Made by a program: the position numbers and the translations under genes. A stretch of DNA of 40,203 nt from Mycoplasmatales bacterium (lineage in GTDB: Bacteria > Bacillota_I > Bacilli_A > Mycoplasmatales > JABAAY01), in contig JABAAY010000004.1 of assembly GCA_014238525.1 (NCBI GenBank), forward strand, positions 1-40,203, written 5' to 3'. Positions 13,177 to 22,724 of the stretch are shown here, piece after piece. A model generated the notes under the pieces. It searched no databases. It worked only from the letters and a program-made list of their open reading frames with translations, and had not been told where the DNA came from. The first letter of the stretch is position 1, and every line of letters starts with the position of its first letter.

Positions 13177-14081
13177 TCAATTAAAAAACCCAAAAGTTCA
13201 AGAATTCTATTTAAGTCGTTGTTACTTTTGTATTTAATTTGAATTTTATTATTTCCAATATCTATTTTGGTTTGTAATTTTGCTCTGATGAAATTTTCTA
13301 TTTCTAGAATTTCTATGGATTTATTGGATTTTAGCTTCTTATGTCGGTATTTTTGTAAACCGTGTCCTCTAACAATATCTTCTACCTGTCTTACGGACAA
13401 TTTTTCACGCATGATTCTTTCAGCAATACCTAAGATTATTTTTTCATCGTCTATTGTAATAAGGGGTTTAACATGACCCATGCTTACCTGGTTGTGCAAA
13501 ACCATTTGCTGAATAGAATAAGGAAGTTTTAACATTCTTATTGTATTAGCAATGTAACTTCGTGATTTTCCTAAATGTTGTGACAGCTGCTCTTGTGTGA
13601 AACTACGATCATTCAATATTTTTTCGTATGCTCTACCTTCTTCAAGTGGATTTAAATTTTCACGATGAATATTTTCGATTAATGCAATATCTTGCATTTG
13701 AATGTCGGTGGCGTTAATAACAATTCCCTTTATAAAGGGCTTGTTGAGGATATCCTTAACTGCTTTTAAGCGTCGTTCACCGGCAATAACATAATACTGA
13801 TCCTCAGATGCTTGTTTTAAAATAATTGGACTTAATAACCCTTGCTTTTCAATTGAATGTGCCAACTCTCTTAAACCATCTTGATTAAAAACTAATCTAG
13901 GTTGAAAAGGATTGGATAATATAGAATTGGTTGGAAACTCGTCTGCTTGTCTTATTATTTCTTCATCTTGCTCAATACTATCTATTTGTTTAAGAATGTC
14001 ATCGTCTCCTTCCATTTGTTCAGAGGCACGAAATAAATCTTTTAATCCCCTACTTAATCCTGATTTTTTTGAGTATTTCAA
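13173..14081 (-). CDS. parB: ParB/Spo0J chromosome-partitioning protein
   Basis: A parS-binding CTPase clamp that works with ParA in chromosome segregation. The protein has 302 residues. After an acidic N-terminal stretch come NPFQPRLVF, the CTP-binding box AGERRLKAV near residue 100, LIENIHRENLNPLEEGRAY, the helix-turn-helix TQEQLSQHLGKSRSYIANTI, and a basic C-terminal dimerisation region. The start is TTG at 14081, just after the parA stop (14083); no ATG or GTG would keep the conserved N-terminus. An AGG lies about 10 bases upstream of the TTG. I saw no consensus parS (TGTTTCACGTGAAACA) in the window. It is translated with parA. Confidence 0.94.
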   Translation of the reverse strand: MKYSKKSGLSRGLKDLFRASEQMEGDDDILKQIDSIEQDEEIIRQADEFPTNSILSNPFQPRLVFNQDGLRELAHSIEKQGLLSPIILKQASEDQYYVIAGERRLKAVKDILNKPFIKGIVINATDIQMQDIALIENIHRENLNPLEEGRAYEKILNDRSFTQEQLSQHLGKSRSYIANTIRMLKLPYSIQQMVLHNQVSMGHVKPLITIDDEKIILGIAERIMREKLSVRQVEDIVRGHGLQKYRHKKLKSNKSIEILEIENFIRAKLQTKIDIGNNKIQIKYKSNNDLNRILELLGFLID

Positions 14082-14082
14082 T

Positions 14083-14847
14083 TTATTTACCTATTACCTC
14101 TCCAACAAAGGCAGAGTATGCCTTTGCTCCTGCAGATTTTTGATTGTAATCATAAATTGATAATCCAGCAGATTGTGATTCACTAATTTTTACGTTTCGT
14201 GGAATGTAAGTTTTATAGACCTTTTCTCCAAAATATTTTCTTACTTCGTATGCTATTTCTGTTGATAAATTTGTTCGCATATCAAACATGGTTAATAAAA
14301 TCCCTTCGATTTTAATTTTTGGATTATAAAGTTTTTTGATAAATTTTATTGTTGACAATAACTGTGTTAGCCCCTCAAGTGCATAGTACTCTGTTTGAAT
14401 AGGTATGATGACTCCATTTGTAGCAGCAATACCATTCCGATTTAGTAAACCTAAACTTGGGGGACAATCAATAATTATGTAGTCGTAAAGATGTTCAATT
14501 GTTTTAAATTTAGGTTCTAAAATATTTTCACGAAGCCTATTGTGTTCAACTATATAAACATCTGCTGCCGCTAAGTCAATGGTTGCCGGAGCAAGATCAA
14601 CATTAGGAACAATATTTTTGATTAAGATGTCCTCTATTGTGGTTGCTTTTTCCACAACCAAGTGAAATACACTCTTCTCTACAGAATGTTTTGATATACC
14701 AAATCCTGTTGTAAGGTTACCTTGTGGATCTAAGTCAATGACAAGGCATTTAAAACCTCTTTTACCTAATCCGGCGCTTAGATTAATTGCGGTTGTAGTT
14801 TTTCCGACTCCGCCTTTTTGATTAGTTATTGATATTTTTTTAGCCAC
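14083..14847 (-). CDS. parA: ParA/Soj chromosome-partitioning ATPase
   Basis: The protein has 254 residues and is a deviant Walker A ATPase. The N-terminus MAKKISITNQKGGVGKTTTA contains the signature Lys of KGGVGKTT; next are LVIDLDPQGNLTTGFGI and the Walker B DYIIIDCPPSLGLL, all typical of Soj. It binds DNA non-specifically as an ATP dimer and moves ParB-parS complexes. The start is GTG at 14847. A TATAAT box ends six bases before the GTG, so the mRNA is probably leaderless. It is followed directly by parB. In this window the pair sits downstream of mgtE and cdaA rather than next to dnaA. Confidence 0.96.
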   Translation of the reverse strand: MAKKISITNQKGGVGKTTTAINLSAGLGKRGFKCLVIDLDPQGNLTTGFGISKHSVEKSVFHLVVEKATTIEDILIKNIVPNVDLAPATIDLAAADVYIVEHNRLRENILEPKFKTIEHLYDYIIIDCPPSLGLLNRNGIAATNGVIIPIQTEYYALEGLTQLLSTIKFIKKLYNPKIKIEGILLTMFDMRTNLSTEIAYEVRKYFGEKVYKTYIPRNVKISESQSAGLSIYDYNQKSAGAKAYSAFVGEVIGK

Positions 14848-14859
14848 GGTTAAATTATA
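14848..14859 (-). promoter_or_regulatory. -10 box for leaderless parA transcript
   Basis: On the minus strand TATAAT (14859-14854) plus six bases leads directly to the GTG start of parA at 14847. There is no Shine-Dalgarno site. Confidence 0.6.
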
Positions 14860-14901
14860 TCTTTGTTTTATTGATAATATTGAAGACTTTTATCTTTTTG
14901 T

Positions 14902-16371
14902 TTATATTGAACTTTGAAAAATTCCTTGGCCTGCACTAAAAACTCCAAACGCAATTAAAAAGTATACTGAATTACTAAGTGCATCAGTAATTGTTGTTAA
15001 TAAAGGAACACCCATAATTGCGGGATCAAGTTTTAATTTTTGAGCAATAACCGGGACACTACCCCCCACTATATTTGCTAATAAAACAGCAGGAATGATT
15101 GCTACTGTGGCAGAAATTGCAGCACCGTATTGTTCTGGTCCTATAATAGAACCATTAGGCCGTTCACCAACAATTAAATTTGTTATTGTATAAACGAAAA
15201 GTGATCTTGGTATTTCAATTACGGCTAAAACAGTTCCCACAATTAAAGAAATTCTAGACTCCAACCAAACAACCTTGAGGAGGTCGGTTTTTTTTATTTC
15301 TCCTATAGCAAGCCCTCTCACCACAATCGTTACTGCTTGACTACCTGTGTTGCCTGCAGTATCAGAAATAATGCCTGTTAAAACAGCAACAAAAGCAAAA
15401 ACAGTTGCCCCTTGGACAAAATTACCGCTATCTCGAAACAAAAGCAAAAATGCACTATTCACAAATTGATACAAAGAGGTGGAAATTATTAAAAAAACTA
15501 GTCACGGTATTCTTTTTCCGCTATTTCTTAGATATCCCGATCTAAAATAATTGTGTCTATCTGGTGTAATATTTGCTAATCGTTGTATGTCTTCTGTTGC
15601 TTCTTCTTCTATAACGTCGATAACATCATCCACACTGATAACGCCAGCCAATTCAAATAAACTATTAACAACAGGAATTTCCAGTAAATCATAATTTTTA
15701 ATAAACTCAACAACTTTTTCTTGATCATCTGCCGTCTTGACAAAAATTATTTCTTTTTTCATTATTTCTTCTATTTTTTTAGAATTATCAGTAATCAATA
15801 AATCTTGTGCAGTGACATACCCCTTTAAGTGGTTGCCTTCATCAACAATATAATATAAAGGTAATTTTTCATATTTTCCTATATTTTTTTTAATGAAATC
15901 TATACAACTAGCAACTGTCTTTTCAAGCCTAAAATAGATATAATCGATATTCATTAAACTTCCCGCGGTGTCTTCTCCGTACTTTAAAAGTTGGTTAATT
16001 TCTTTCCTTGTTTCTTTGTTAGAAGCTGCAATAATTCTTTTGGAAATATCGTTAGGCATTTCCTCTAGTAGTTCAACAAGATCATCACTATATAGTGAAT
16101 TTAAAATATTAGAAATTTCTTTACTATTCAAATTGTCAATGATTTGTTCTTGAAATTCCGGATCTAAATAACTGAATAGTGTTGCGCTGTCACCTGTTTT
16201 CAAGCAACGAAGAACAAATAGTTGTTCTTTTTCATCTAATTGTTGAAATAATTGTACAAAATCATAAATATTCGTCTCTTTAGCTCAATATCTAATTTTT
16301 TCTAAACTTTTTTTCTCAATTAATTCTTTTAGAGATGCAAGGTCAATGGATGATGCTGGTTTTTTTAGCAT
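14902..16371 (-). CDS. mgtE: Magnesium transporter MgtE
   Basis: A 489-residue Mg2+ channel/transporter. The cytosolic N domain is a helical superhelix (LFSYLDPEFQEQIID, LVELLEEMPND). A CBS-domain pair follows (LYYIVDEGNHLKGYVTAQDL and FELAGVISVDDVIDVIEEEA), then about five membrane helices with the family motifs GNTGSQAVTIVVRGLAIGEI and DPAIMGVPLLTTITDALSN, including the pore Asp. CBS domains sense cytosolic Mg2+ and gate the pore in known MgtE proteins. The start ATG at 16371 lies two bases after the stop of the diadenylate cyclase reading frame, so the two are probably co-translated. Some Trp codons are TGA. Confidence 0.95.
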
Positions 16372-16373
16372 TA

Positions 16374-16980
16374 TTATTTACCTCTTTTTTCTGTGATAAT
16401 TGAAAATATAACTTTAGAAATATCTGCCGATAGAACTCTATGAAGTTTGCCGTTAAGTGCGTACGAAATCTTGCCATTAGTTTCAGAAACAACAATTGCA
16501 AAAACATCTGATTGTTCACTCGCTCCAACTGCGGCTCTGTGTCTACTCCCATAATTAGATGACATCTTTTTTTTTCATGGGAAGGTACGAGGCAACAGAA
16601 ATGACTCGATCTCCTCTAATTATTAATGCTCCATCGTGTAAAGGAGAGGTTTTTTGAAACAAAGCAACTATGATTTGTGGTTGAATAATGGAATCCATTG
16701 GTACTCCTAAATCTATGTAACTTTTGACCTGTACTTTTCTTTCGATTAATATTAATCCACCTATTTTGTTTTGTGATAATTCAGAAATGGCTGTTGCCAA
16801 TTTATTAGCAATTTGTTTTTTTAATTCAATTCCTGATAGTTTTTTTCGTCCACCAAAAAATGTTTTAGATTTAGCAATTAAAGGTTGTAGAAAAGCAAAG
16901 TATCCAAAAAGAATAAACAAAAATATCACCATACTAAATGTGACAGCGGTAAGTATTAAAACAGTTTGTAGCGGATCCAT
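16374..16980 (-). CDS. cdaM: Diadenylate cyclase (CdaM-like), interrupted by a frameshift at an A9 tract
   Basis: This enzyme makes c-di-AMP from two ATP. The first frame (16980-16555) encodes one N-terminal membrane helix (residues 1-35), a linker, and the DAC-domain half with the DGA motif (SPLHDGALIIRGDRV). It ends shortly after SYLPMKKK. The second half, with the RHR motif (YGSRHRAAVGASEQSD), lies in another frame (16565-16374). The shift falls at nine T on the plus strand (16567-16575, A9 in the mRNA). Removing one A, or adding two, restores a single DAC protein of about 200 residues. A single-helix N-terminus matches Mollicutes CdaM rather than three-helix CdaA. It could be a real disruption, polymerase slippage, coupled translation of two halves, or a sequencing error. 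Confidence 0.85.
16567..16575 (-). repeat. Homopolymer A9 tract at the cdaM frame change
   Basis: Nine consecutive A in the mRNA directly after an ATG codon. The frame breaks exactly here; 8 or 11 A would join both halves of the diadenylate cyclase. It is a plausible slippage site. Confidence 0.8.
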
Positions 16981-16992
16981 AACTGTATTATA
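16981..16992 (-). promoter_or_regulatory. -10 box for leaderless cdaM transcript
   Basis: On the minus strand TATAAT (16992-16987) is followed by ACAGTT and the ATG at 16980. The remaining spacer to the lipoprotein gene (up to 17069) is AT-rich; I see no terminator hairpin with a T tract there. Confidence 0.6.
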
Positions 16993-17069
16993 GTGAACAA
17001 AAGAAACAATTTTCTATTATTTAAATTTTTTATTATCTCAATTAGATTTATTTATAAATAGATTTAATA

Positions 17070-19631
17070 CTATGAAGTAGCGCCAATATTCATTCAAGTA
17101 CCGGTGATAATTACATTGCTTGCAAAGGTGACCCCAGTGATTGTTACATTTTCACCATTAATTGCTCCAAAACTTGTTTGTACAGTATTTAGATCGTAAG
17201 TTCCCGTGACTTCGGTAAGTGTTATTGTGTATGTAGGAGTATCCCCCGCACCACCAGCGTCTGTTCTTTGAACAGAAGTTCCTAGAAGACCTCCTGCTGC
17301 TAGTGAATTAACATCTTCAACTGGAACACTTAATGCTGTGGCAAGTTGATTTATTAAAAACACTGCACTTGGAGAGGTTGGAAGAATAGTTGAAAAACTC
17401 ATTCTTTGCACGATCGCATGTATTTCAATTTCTCTGCTGTCTACTGGCACAATACCGCTAACGCCTGTTTCAGGGTTAATTGACAAAGAAGCACCGTCAA
17501 ATCCTATTGAAACTCTCATTTCTCCAGAAAACGAATCTTGATTGGAAAGAGTGTTAACAACAGGCGCAAGTGCAATTCTGACTTCGTATCCTGAGCTGGT
17601 TGCTGTAATATTTGATGCACTAATGGATGCAAAAAATATGCTTGTAATTGTAGCGTTTGGTTCGCTAATATTAATGTGTGCAGTCATTGCACTTAACATT
17701 TCTTCAGCCAAAAGACCAAGATTGTTTATATCTGAACTGTTGTAATTCCTCAATTCATTAACATCACTTATTATTTGAGCAACAAATGTGCTTCCACTTA
17801 AACTTAAACCCGTGGTACCATCTGTAGCAATTGTAAACGAACCGCTTGTATAATCAATTGTTGTCACCGCAGTGCCACCAATGATTTCTCCTGTACTCGC
17901 AGTTCCCGTCATTGCCACACTAGCAGTAAAAATATCCCCTGATTCTGAAATGTCTTGAGTAGTAATTTCGGTAAAATTCAACTCCCTTACAGTGTTGCCT
18001 GTGGATACATCGGATAAATTATTATTTATAGAAACTAAGTAATTTTGCGCCAATCTTCCTATTTGTTGTCCTACAATGTATGAACTAATCTCATTAATAG
18101 CATTAACGATTACACTTTCATTAGGTAAATCGGACAAAGTAAGTCCCGTTACGCCGCCTGATGCAACAGATAATGTGGAGGTTACGGGATCATATGAAAT
18201 CGTTGCCACGGCATTTCCACTAATTGCCTGGCCGTCATCTGCTGTTCCTGTCATTGCTATAGTGACTGTATATACATTACTGTTCTCGCTTAAGTCTTCA
18301 GTAGTTATAGGTGAAAAGGTAAGACTCGTTACAAAAAGAGAATTATCCGCGCTTTCAGTTCGTATGTTATTATTAATTGCTGTTAAAAATTCTGCTGTTA
18401 CTCCCGATACCTGTGAGTTCGCTCTGTAGTCTTGCAAACCATTAATGCTTGTAACTATTCTATCTTCAACATTTCCTTCATTAACACCTAATCCAGTGAC
18501 AGTGCCTGCAACTAGAGTTTCACCAGAAATTGTAAATGAAGTGTTTATTTGCCCGGAAATAACATCATCCGTTGTAGTTAAACCTGTAACAGCGCCTGTT
18601 GAAACCGTATACTCGTTATTTGCGAATCTAATGGCTGCATTGTTTATTTGAGCAAACTGCATACTTTGAATGCTCGAGGAAGGGTCTGTTGCAAGATTAT
18701 TATTTATTTCTTGTAAAATGCTTCCAGCCAACCCTGTTGGTAAATTACTAGGGTTTATTGTGTAGTTGGAAAAAACATTTATAGCATCTCTTATGAATGC
18801 TGAGTTTTGGGGATTTATAATTTCAAGTTGTGAAACGCCTGTAACGCTTAAAACATCGTTTTGATTTGCTATAGCAACTCTGATTGTACCAAAGACGTCT
18901 CTAGAGATTTCAGAACTGCCGGAAGGTATATTTACTGTTGTTCCGCTCACAGAAAAATCAGCTTGAAAATTAGTGAATCCTTCTCCTGTAGTTGAAACAT
19001 TAGTGTTTTGTATTGGAGTAAATTGTAATGAGTCTAAAACATCTCCCTCTAGGTTGTTTCCAATTACAACATTTGTTTGAGCAATAAATTCTTCAGACAA
19101 ACCTGAATATATATTAGTTCTTGAATAATTATTTGTTGCATTTAAAGCAGAAACAATCTGACTAATAACTGCGGTGTTTGACACTTGTAAATTACTAACG
19201 TCAGAGGTTGCGGTGTCAATACTAAAATTTTCATTAACAAATCTAGCAGCAATAGTTATTGTGCCGGTTACAAGCAAGCTTGAGTTAGTTTCTCCACTTA
19301 TGTCGATATTAATCGACAATTCATTTGTAGTGCTATCGACAATAACGTTTTGGCTTTGCAATGCGGCAAAAGTTAGAGAATTAAGCTCTGAATTGGGCAC
19401 GCTGCTGGAAATTCCGTTATTGATTAAACTTATCACCTCTGTTTGGAAACCATCCGGACTAAAAGTCATTCTGTTGTATTGGTCAAGTCCGTTTAACTCA
19501 TTTGTGAAGGCAACGCTTCTATCTGTTGTAGGTTCAGAAGCACATGCTTGTGCAACGGCTGCTACCGCTACGCCGGTTCCTAATGCTGTTACACCCATTA
19601 AAGTTGCTAGTTTATTTTTGTTTTTTTTCAT
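17070..19631 (-). CDS. Large modular lipoprotein with about seven repeat modules
   Basis: A predicted lipoprotein of 853 residues. The signal peptide MKKNKNKLATLMGVTALGTG runs into VAAVAQAC, with the acylated Cys at residue 30. The mature protein contains about seven degenerate tandem modules of 105-130 residues, starting near residues 40, 155, 285, 390, 505, 615 and 735. Each opens with a helix like INGLQDY, INVFSNY or VNELRNY, followed by SLxFxxI, and closes with a beta segment such as TGVTGL or TTGLSL. It is rich in Ser, Thr, Asn and nearly free of Trp; one UGA near the end adds seven codons after a Trp (WMNIGATS). Function unknown; surface exposure is inferred. Unlike many first genes here, it has a leader of about 20 bases after a TATAAA box. 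Confidence 0.9.
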
Positions 19632-19688
19632 GAAATTTCTCTTTTCTTTTATTTATATAGTACATTCTTATTTTTTGTTATTTTAATT

Positions 19689-20339
19689 TTATTTGATTTT
19701 TTTCAATCTATGTTTGTTTACTGTGACTGTAAAATCATTTATTAATACGAGAGTATACAAAGCCAAACCCAATACGAAATATAAGTCGCCAATGTTCGTA
19801 ATAAAGGAAACTTGACCGCGCGCGCCTGTAAAATACTGCCCTCAGTTTATATAAATGTAGTCTATAACAACCGGAAGTCCGTCTCGATTAGTAAAAATAA
19901 ATCTATCAACAAAATGACTAAATAAGCCTGTGAACATCAATCCCACAAATAAAGTGTGTGAAGATTTTTTAGTAAACAACAGCAGCAGCAATAATGGCGC
20001 TAATATGACAACGGAAACAATTCATATTCCCACCTGGTCTCGTCCTCCAGGAAAGGTGCCAAAGAATAAACCCTCGTTGCCAATTAAGTAAATTCCGAAA
20101 GCAGAAGTTGGTTCAGCTCTTCCTGTGGGAAAGTTATTCGTTGGTATTGTGTTAAATCCATAAATACTTGGATTGATAACAGCATAGACCGCAATAAGCC
20201 GTATGGATATGAAAATCAGAATCAAAAATAGAAAAATAAAAATTTTGCTAAAAATTATTTTTTTTAACCTTTGTTTGTTTGTTTGTTCTTTTAATTTTTT
20301 AAAATTCACTGATTTCTGCCTGTACAGTTTCTGAAACAT
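19689..20339 (-). CDS. lspA: Lipoprotein signal peptidase (LspA, signal peptidase II)
   Basis: A membrane aspartyl protease that removes the signal peptide of lipidated prolipoproteins. It has about 216 residues and four membrane helices. Family motifs are present in diverged form: GNEGLFFGTF (canonical NxGxAFG), HFVDRFIFTNRDGLPVVIDY with the first catalytic Asp region (canonical N-x-x-DR...VVD), and FITNIGDLYFVLG (canonical FNxAD) with the second Asp. The start is uncertain: ATG at 20339 or GTG at 20309, both overlapping the end of the upstream gene. An additional basic N-terminal segment precedes the first helix. The substrates are nearby: five lipoproteins with AQxC lipoboxes. Confidence 0.82.
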
Positions 20340-22266
20340 CTTGGGCAAAAATGTTTTTGCCGATGTACTCTCCACACAATAAAGAAACATCTAATTTCAT
20401 TGCAGTAATTAACAAAGTATGTGTGTCAATATTTATTAGAGCGGTTTCTATTTTGTTCTTTTTTATGTTATCTAATGATATCTTAAAGCCTTGTAATAAG
20501 GACCTATCCTTATGAACAGCATTAATGGTATACGGCTTAAAAAGTACAAAAGCTGGTTGGATTTTAGGAAGAAGTTCATGGTGTTTTTTGCTTTTGTAAT
20601 CAAAATTACTCAAAATTATTCTAATTTTATTTTCGTTTAATGTTTTTATTTTTTCAAGGAGCGTGTTTGTGATGGATGATAAATGTTCACAATTAAAGTC
20701 AATCATAATCTTGCTTGGGTTTATCCCAAAATTACGAATGCGTTCGACAAAAGAATGTGGATTAAATCATTCGTTATTTATAGAGCCTGCGTCATAAGTT
20801 ATGGCAAGGGGTTGTTTGGTGTTGCCCTGCAAAACGTATTGATTAATACTTAGTCCGGCGAAATACCTAAGCATTGTATCGTACAAAAATTTATCATATA
20901 CATAATCAAATAATTCTTTAACGTTGGAAAATCGATTCATCTTCGAAATATAGTAACGCGAGTTATAAAAAATGATTTTTGAATTAACTGAGGAAACGAC
21001 TGGCATGTATTCAACTTGTAAATCCCTTATGGGGAATAAATTAGATAAAGCACTAAATTTTTTGCTTTCTGTAATTCCTTCGTTTCATATCTTAGGGTTA
21101 AATATGGACACATGCTTACATTTGGTTGAATCAGGTTTTTGTAAAAAGTTCTTTTGATTGTAAGTCTCTAATTCTTCTAAAGAGTTAGAATGAACACCAT
21201 AATAACTCACTACACACCGCGGATTTATGCTTTTGTATTTGTTTTCGTTTTTTTGAATTTTTTTCTTAATGTTTAAAGCAGATTGTTCCAACAACAATAA
21301 GAAGTTGTCGTTTTTTAAGTGGTAATCTGGAGAGTCCATTTGCTCGCTAGAAACAACATTAGAGAGATTTTCAATTGGTTTAAATAATCCATATTGATCT
21401 TTTGTAATTTCAAAAAGCAAAATATCATCATTAGAATATGTGTGACCCAACTCATGCCGCAATTCATTAAGGAAAGACTGTTTTGCTCTTGTGCCGTGTT
21501 TAATTTCAAGAGTTTTTAATGCTTCGAAACCAAACGTTACAAAAAAACCAGCAGTTACATTTTTGATATTTATAAATTTTTCTATCTCAGTAAAAGCCAA
21601 GGAAGATCTGATAAATTTTTCATAAACGTATATGTTTACAATATTTAATTGAAATGCACTATTTACAACGGAAGTTATATAGGCAAAAGCAATAGAAAGA
21701 AGAGATAGAGAAAGAAAACTTCATAAAACACCATATAAGTTTGTGGTTTGATCAAGAGATGGGAAAGCCCTTGTTGGTGTAATAAAATAATAAATCAATA
21801 TTAGGCCCACAGTTTGAAAAATAATTGAAAGAACAATAGCTATGCTTTTATATTTTTTTAAAATAAGAGAAACAATTCAATAAAAAATAATTGCTACGAA
21901 GACAACAAGAAAAATTACATTGGTTTGTGTGCTTGATGAGTAATTAGCTAAATCAATTACCCAACTACTTGCAATAGTAAGAACGCCAACAATCGGATTT
22001 ATAAATATTCCTATCACCAAAGGGATTATTACGGCATAACTTATAGAAAAAAAGCTTTCCGTTGTTCTTTGAAATAACAAACTTTGGAATAAGTTTAGGA
22101 GAATAATGATCGCAGCTCATTCAAGAAAAATAACAGCACTATACACCTTTCTAAAATTGGAATTAATAAATGGCTGAAGAACAGCTCATGTCGTGGAAAA
22201 AATAATAATTATTAATAAAAGGAGTGCAAGATTAAGGAGAATTTCAAATACTATGGAATCTAACAT
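20299..22266 (-). CDS. Multi-pass membrane protein with degenerate GGDEF and EAL-like domains
   Basis: A 655-residue protein. Residues 1-215 form about six membrane helices. Residues 223-390 resemble a GGDEF fold (FGFEALKTLEIKHGTRAKQ ... DDILLFEITKDQYGLF), but the GGDEF loop is replaced by KDQYG near 289-293. Residues 418-655 align along their whole length with the EAL fold (VEYMPVV, LAITYDAGSI, PSKIMIDFN, IRIILSNFDY, LLCGEYIGKNIFA), yet EAL reads YNS near 434, DDFG reads SNFD near 553, and most metal ligands are absent. It is therefore probably not a c-di-GMP enzyme but a sensor or scaffold. The ATG lies six bases after the tmRNA CCA end. LspA follows with an overlap. The fold call comes from motif order seen by eye. 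Confidence 0.75.
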
Positions 22267-22272
22267 TTTTTT

Positions 22273-22652
22273 TGGTGGAGATGGTGGGAATCGAACCCAC
22301 GTCCAGACTAAACAATCCTAAAACGTCTACAGTTTAGGGTGCCTTGTTTTTAACTATGAAAATATAAGACAACCAAAACTTCTCATAGCGAGTTCTCTAA
22401 AATTTCAACTGATTAGCGAGAAAATAATCAATCTATTCGGTTTATTTGGCGTTTGCCTGTAGACTACCGACTCATCTACAAGAAACGGGTTTCTGCTTTA
22501 TTAAGCAGTAGCAAAAGTGCTTGAAGCACCTCTACTTTGTAAGAAACCAAGGTCGACTTTTTTTTCGTCTGCGGTTATAAAACCTAGTGTCTATTAGGTA
22601 GACAACCACTGCAATTTTAGGTTGATAAAATCTGTCGAAGCCCTACATCCCC
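22273..22652 (-). ncRNA. ssrA: Transfer-messenger RNA (tmRNA)
   Basis: About 380 bases. The 5' end GGGGATGTAGGG pairs with the 3' end CATCTCC-ACCA, with the G-U third pair typical of tmRNA. The T-arm GTGGGTTCGATTCCCAC is intact and CCA is encoded. The tag frame starts at GCA (22572) and ends at TAA (22503-22501): 23 residues beginning ADEKKVDLGF and ending STFATA. With SmpB (24828-25277) it frees stalled ribosomes and marks the product for proteolysis. A TATAAT box (22664-22659) lies six bases before the 5' end. I did not fold the pseudoknots. Confidence 0.97.
22501..22572 (-). other. tmRNA proteolysis-tag reading frame
   Basis: GCA resume codon at 22572 to TAA at 22503-22501. The encoded tag has 23 residues, begins ADEKKVDLGF and ends STFATA. 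The length fits the long tags of Mollicutes; the last residues (ATA) differ from the AFA or ALA endings I know from other members. Confidence 0.85.
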
Positions 22653-22664
22653 AATAAAATTATA
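22653..22664 (-). promoter_or_regulatory. -10 box of the tmRNA gene
   Basis: TATAAT (22664-22659 on the minus strand) is followed by TTTATT and then G at 22652, the expected mature 5' end. This fixes the -10 to start spacing at six bases and calibrates the leaderless mRNA calls. The -35 region is only weakly T-rich. Confidence 0.75.
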
Positions 22665-22707
22665 GTTCTTTTTTGTTAATTTTTAAAAATTAATTTTACG
22701 AAATAAA

Positions 22708-22715
22708 TATAAAAT
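22708..22715 (+). promoter_or_regulatory. -10 box of the 22725 lipoprotein gene
   Basis: TATAAAAT ends nine bases before the ATG at 22725, leaving a leader of at most about three bases. No Shine-Dalgarno site is present. Confidence 0.5.
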
Positions 22716-22724
22716 AAGTAAATC

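Noticed and set aside
13173-14847. A parS site or replication origin near parAB
   Set aside because: I saw no TGTTTCACGTGAAACA-like palindrome and no dnaA or DnaA-box cluster; parS may lie elsewhere or be diverged.
17030-17069. AT-rich inverted repeat between cdaM and the lipoprotein gene as a terminator
   Set aside because: The pairing is only A/T over a few bases (ATTTATAAAT) with no GC stem; expected by chance at this composition.
18076-18651. Open frames on the plus strand opposite the large lipoprotein
   Set aside because: They are antisense shadows of a Ser/Thr/Val-rich coding region with no start signal and no recognisable domain.
22273-22310. A tRNA gene, suggested by the T-arm and CCA
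   Set aside because: The matching 5' acceptor half is about 350 bases away and a tag frame lies between; it is tmRNA.
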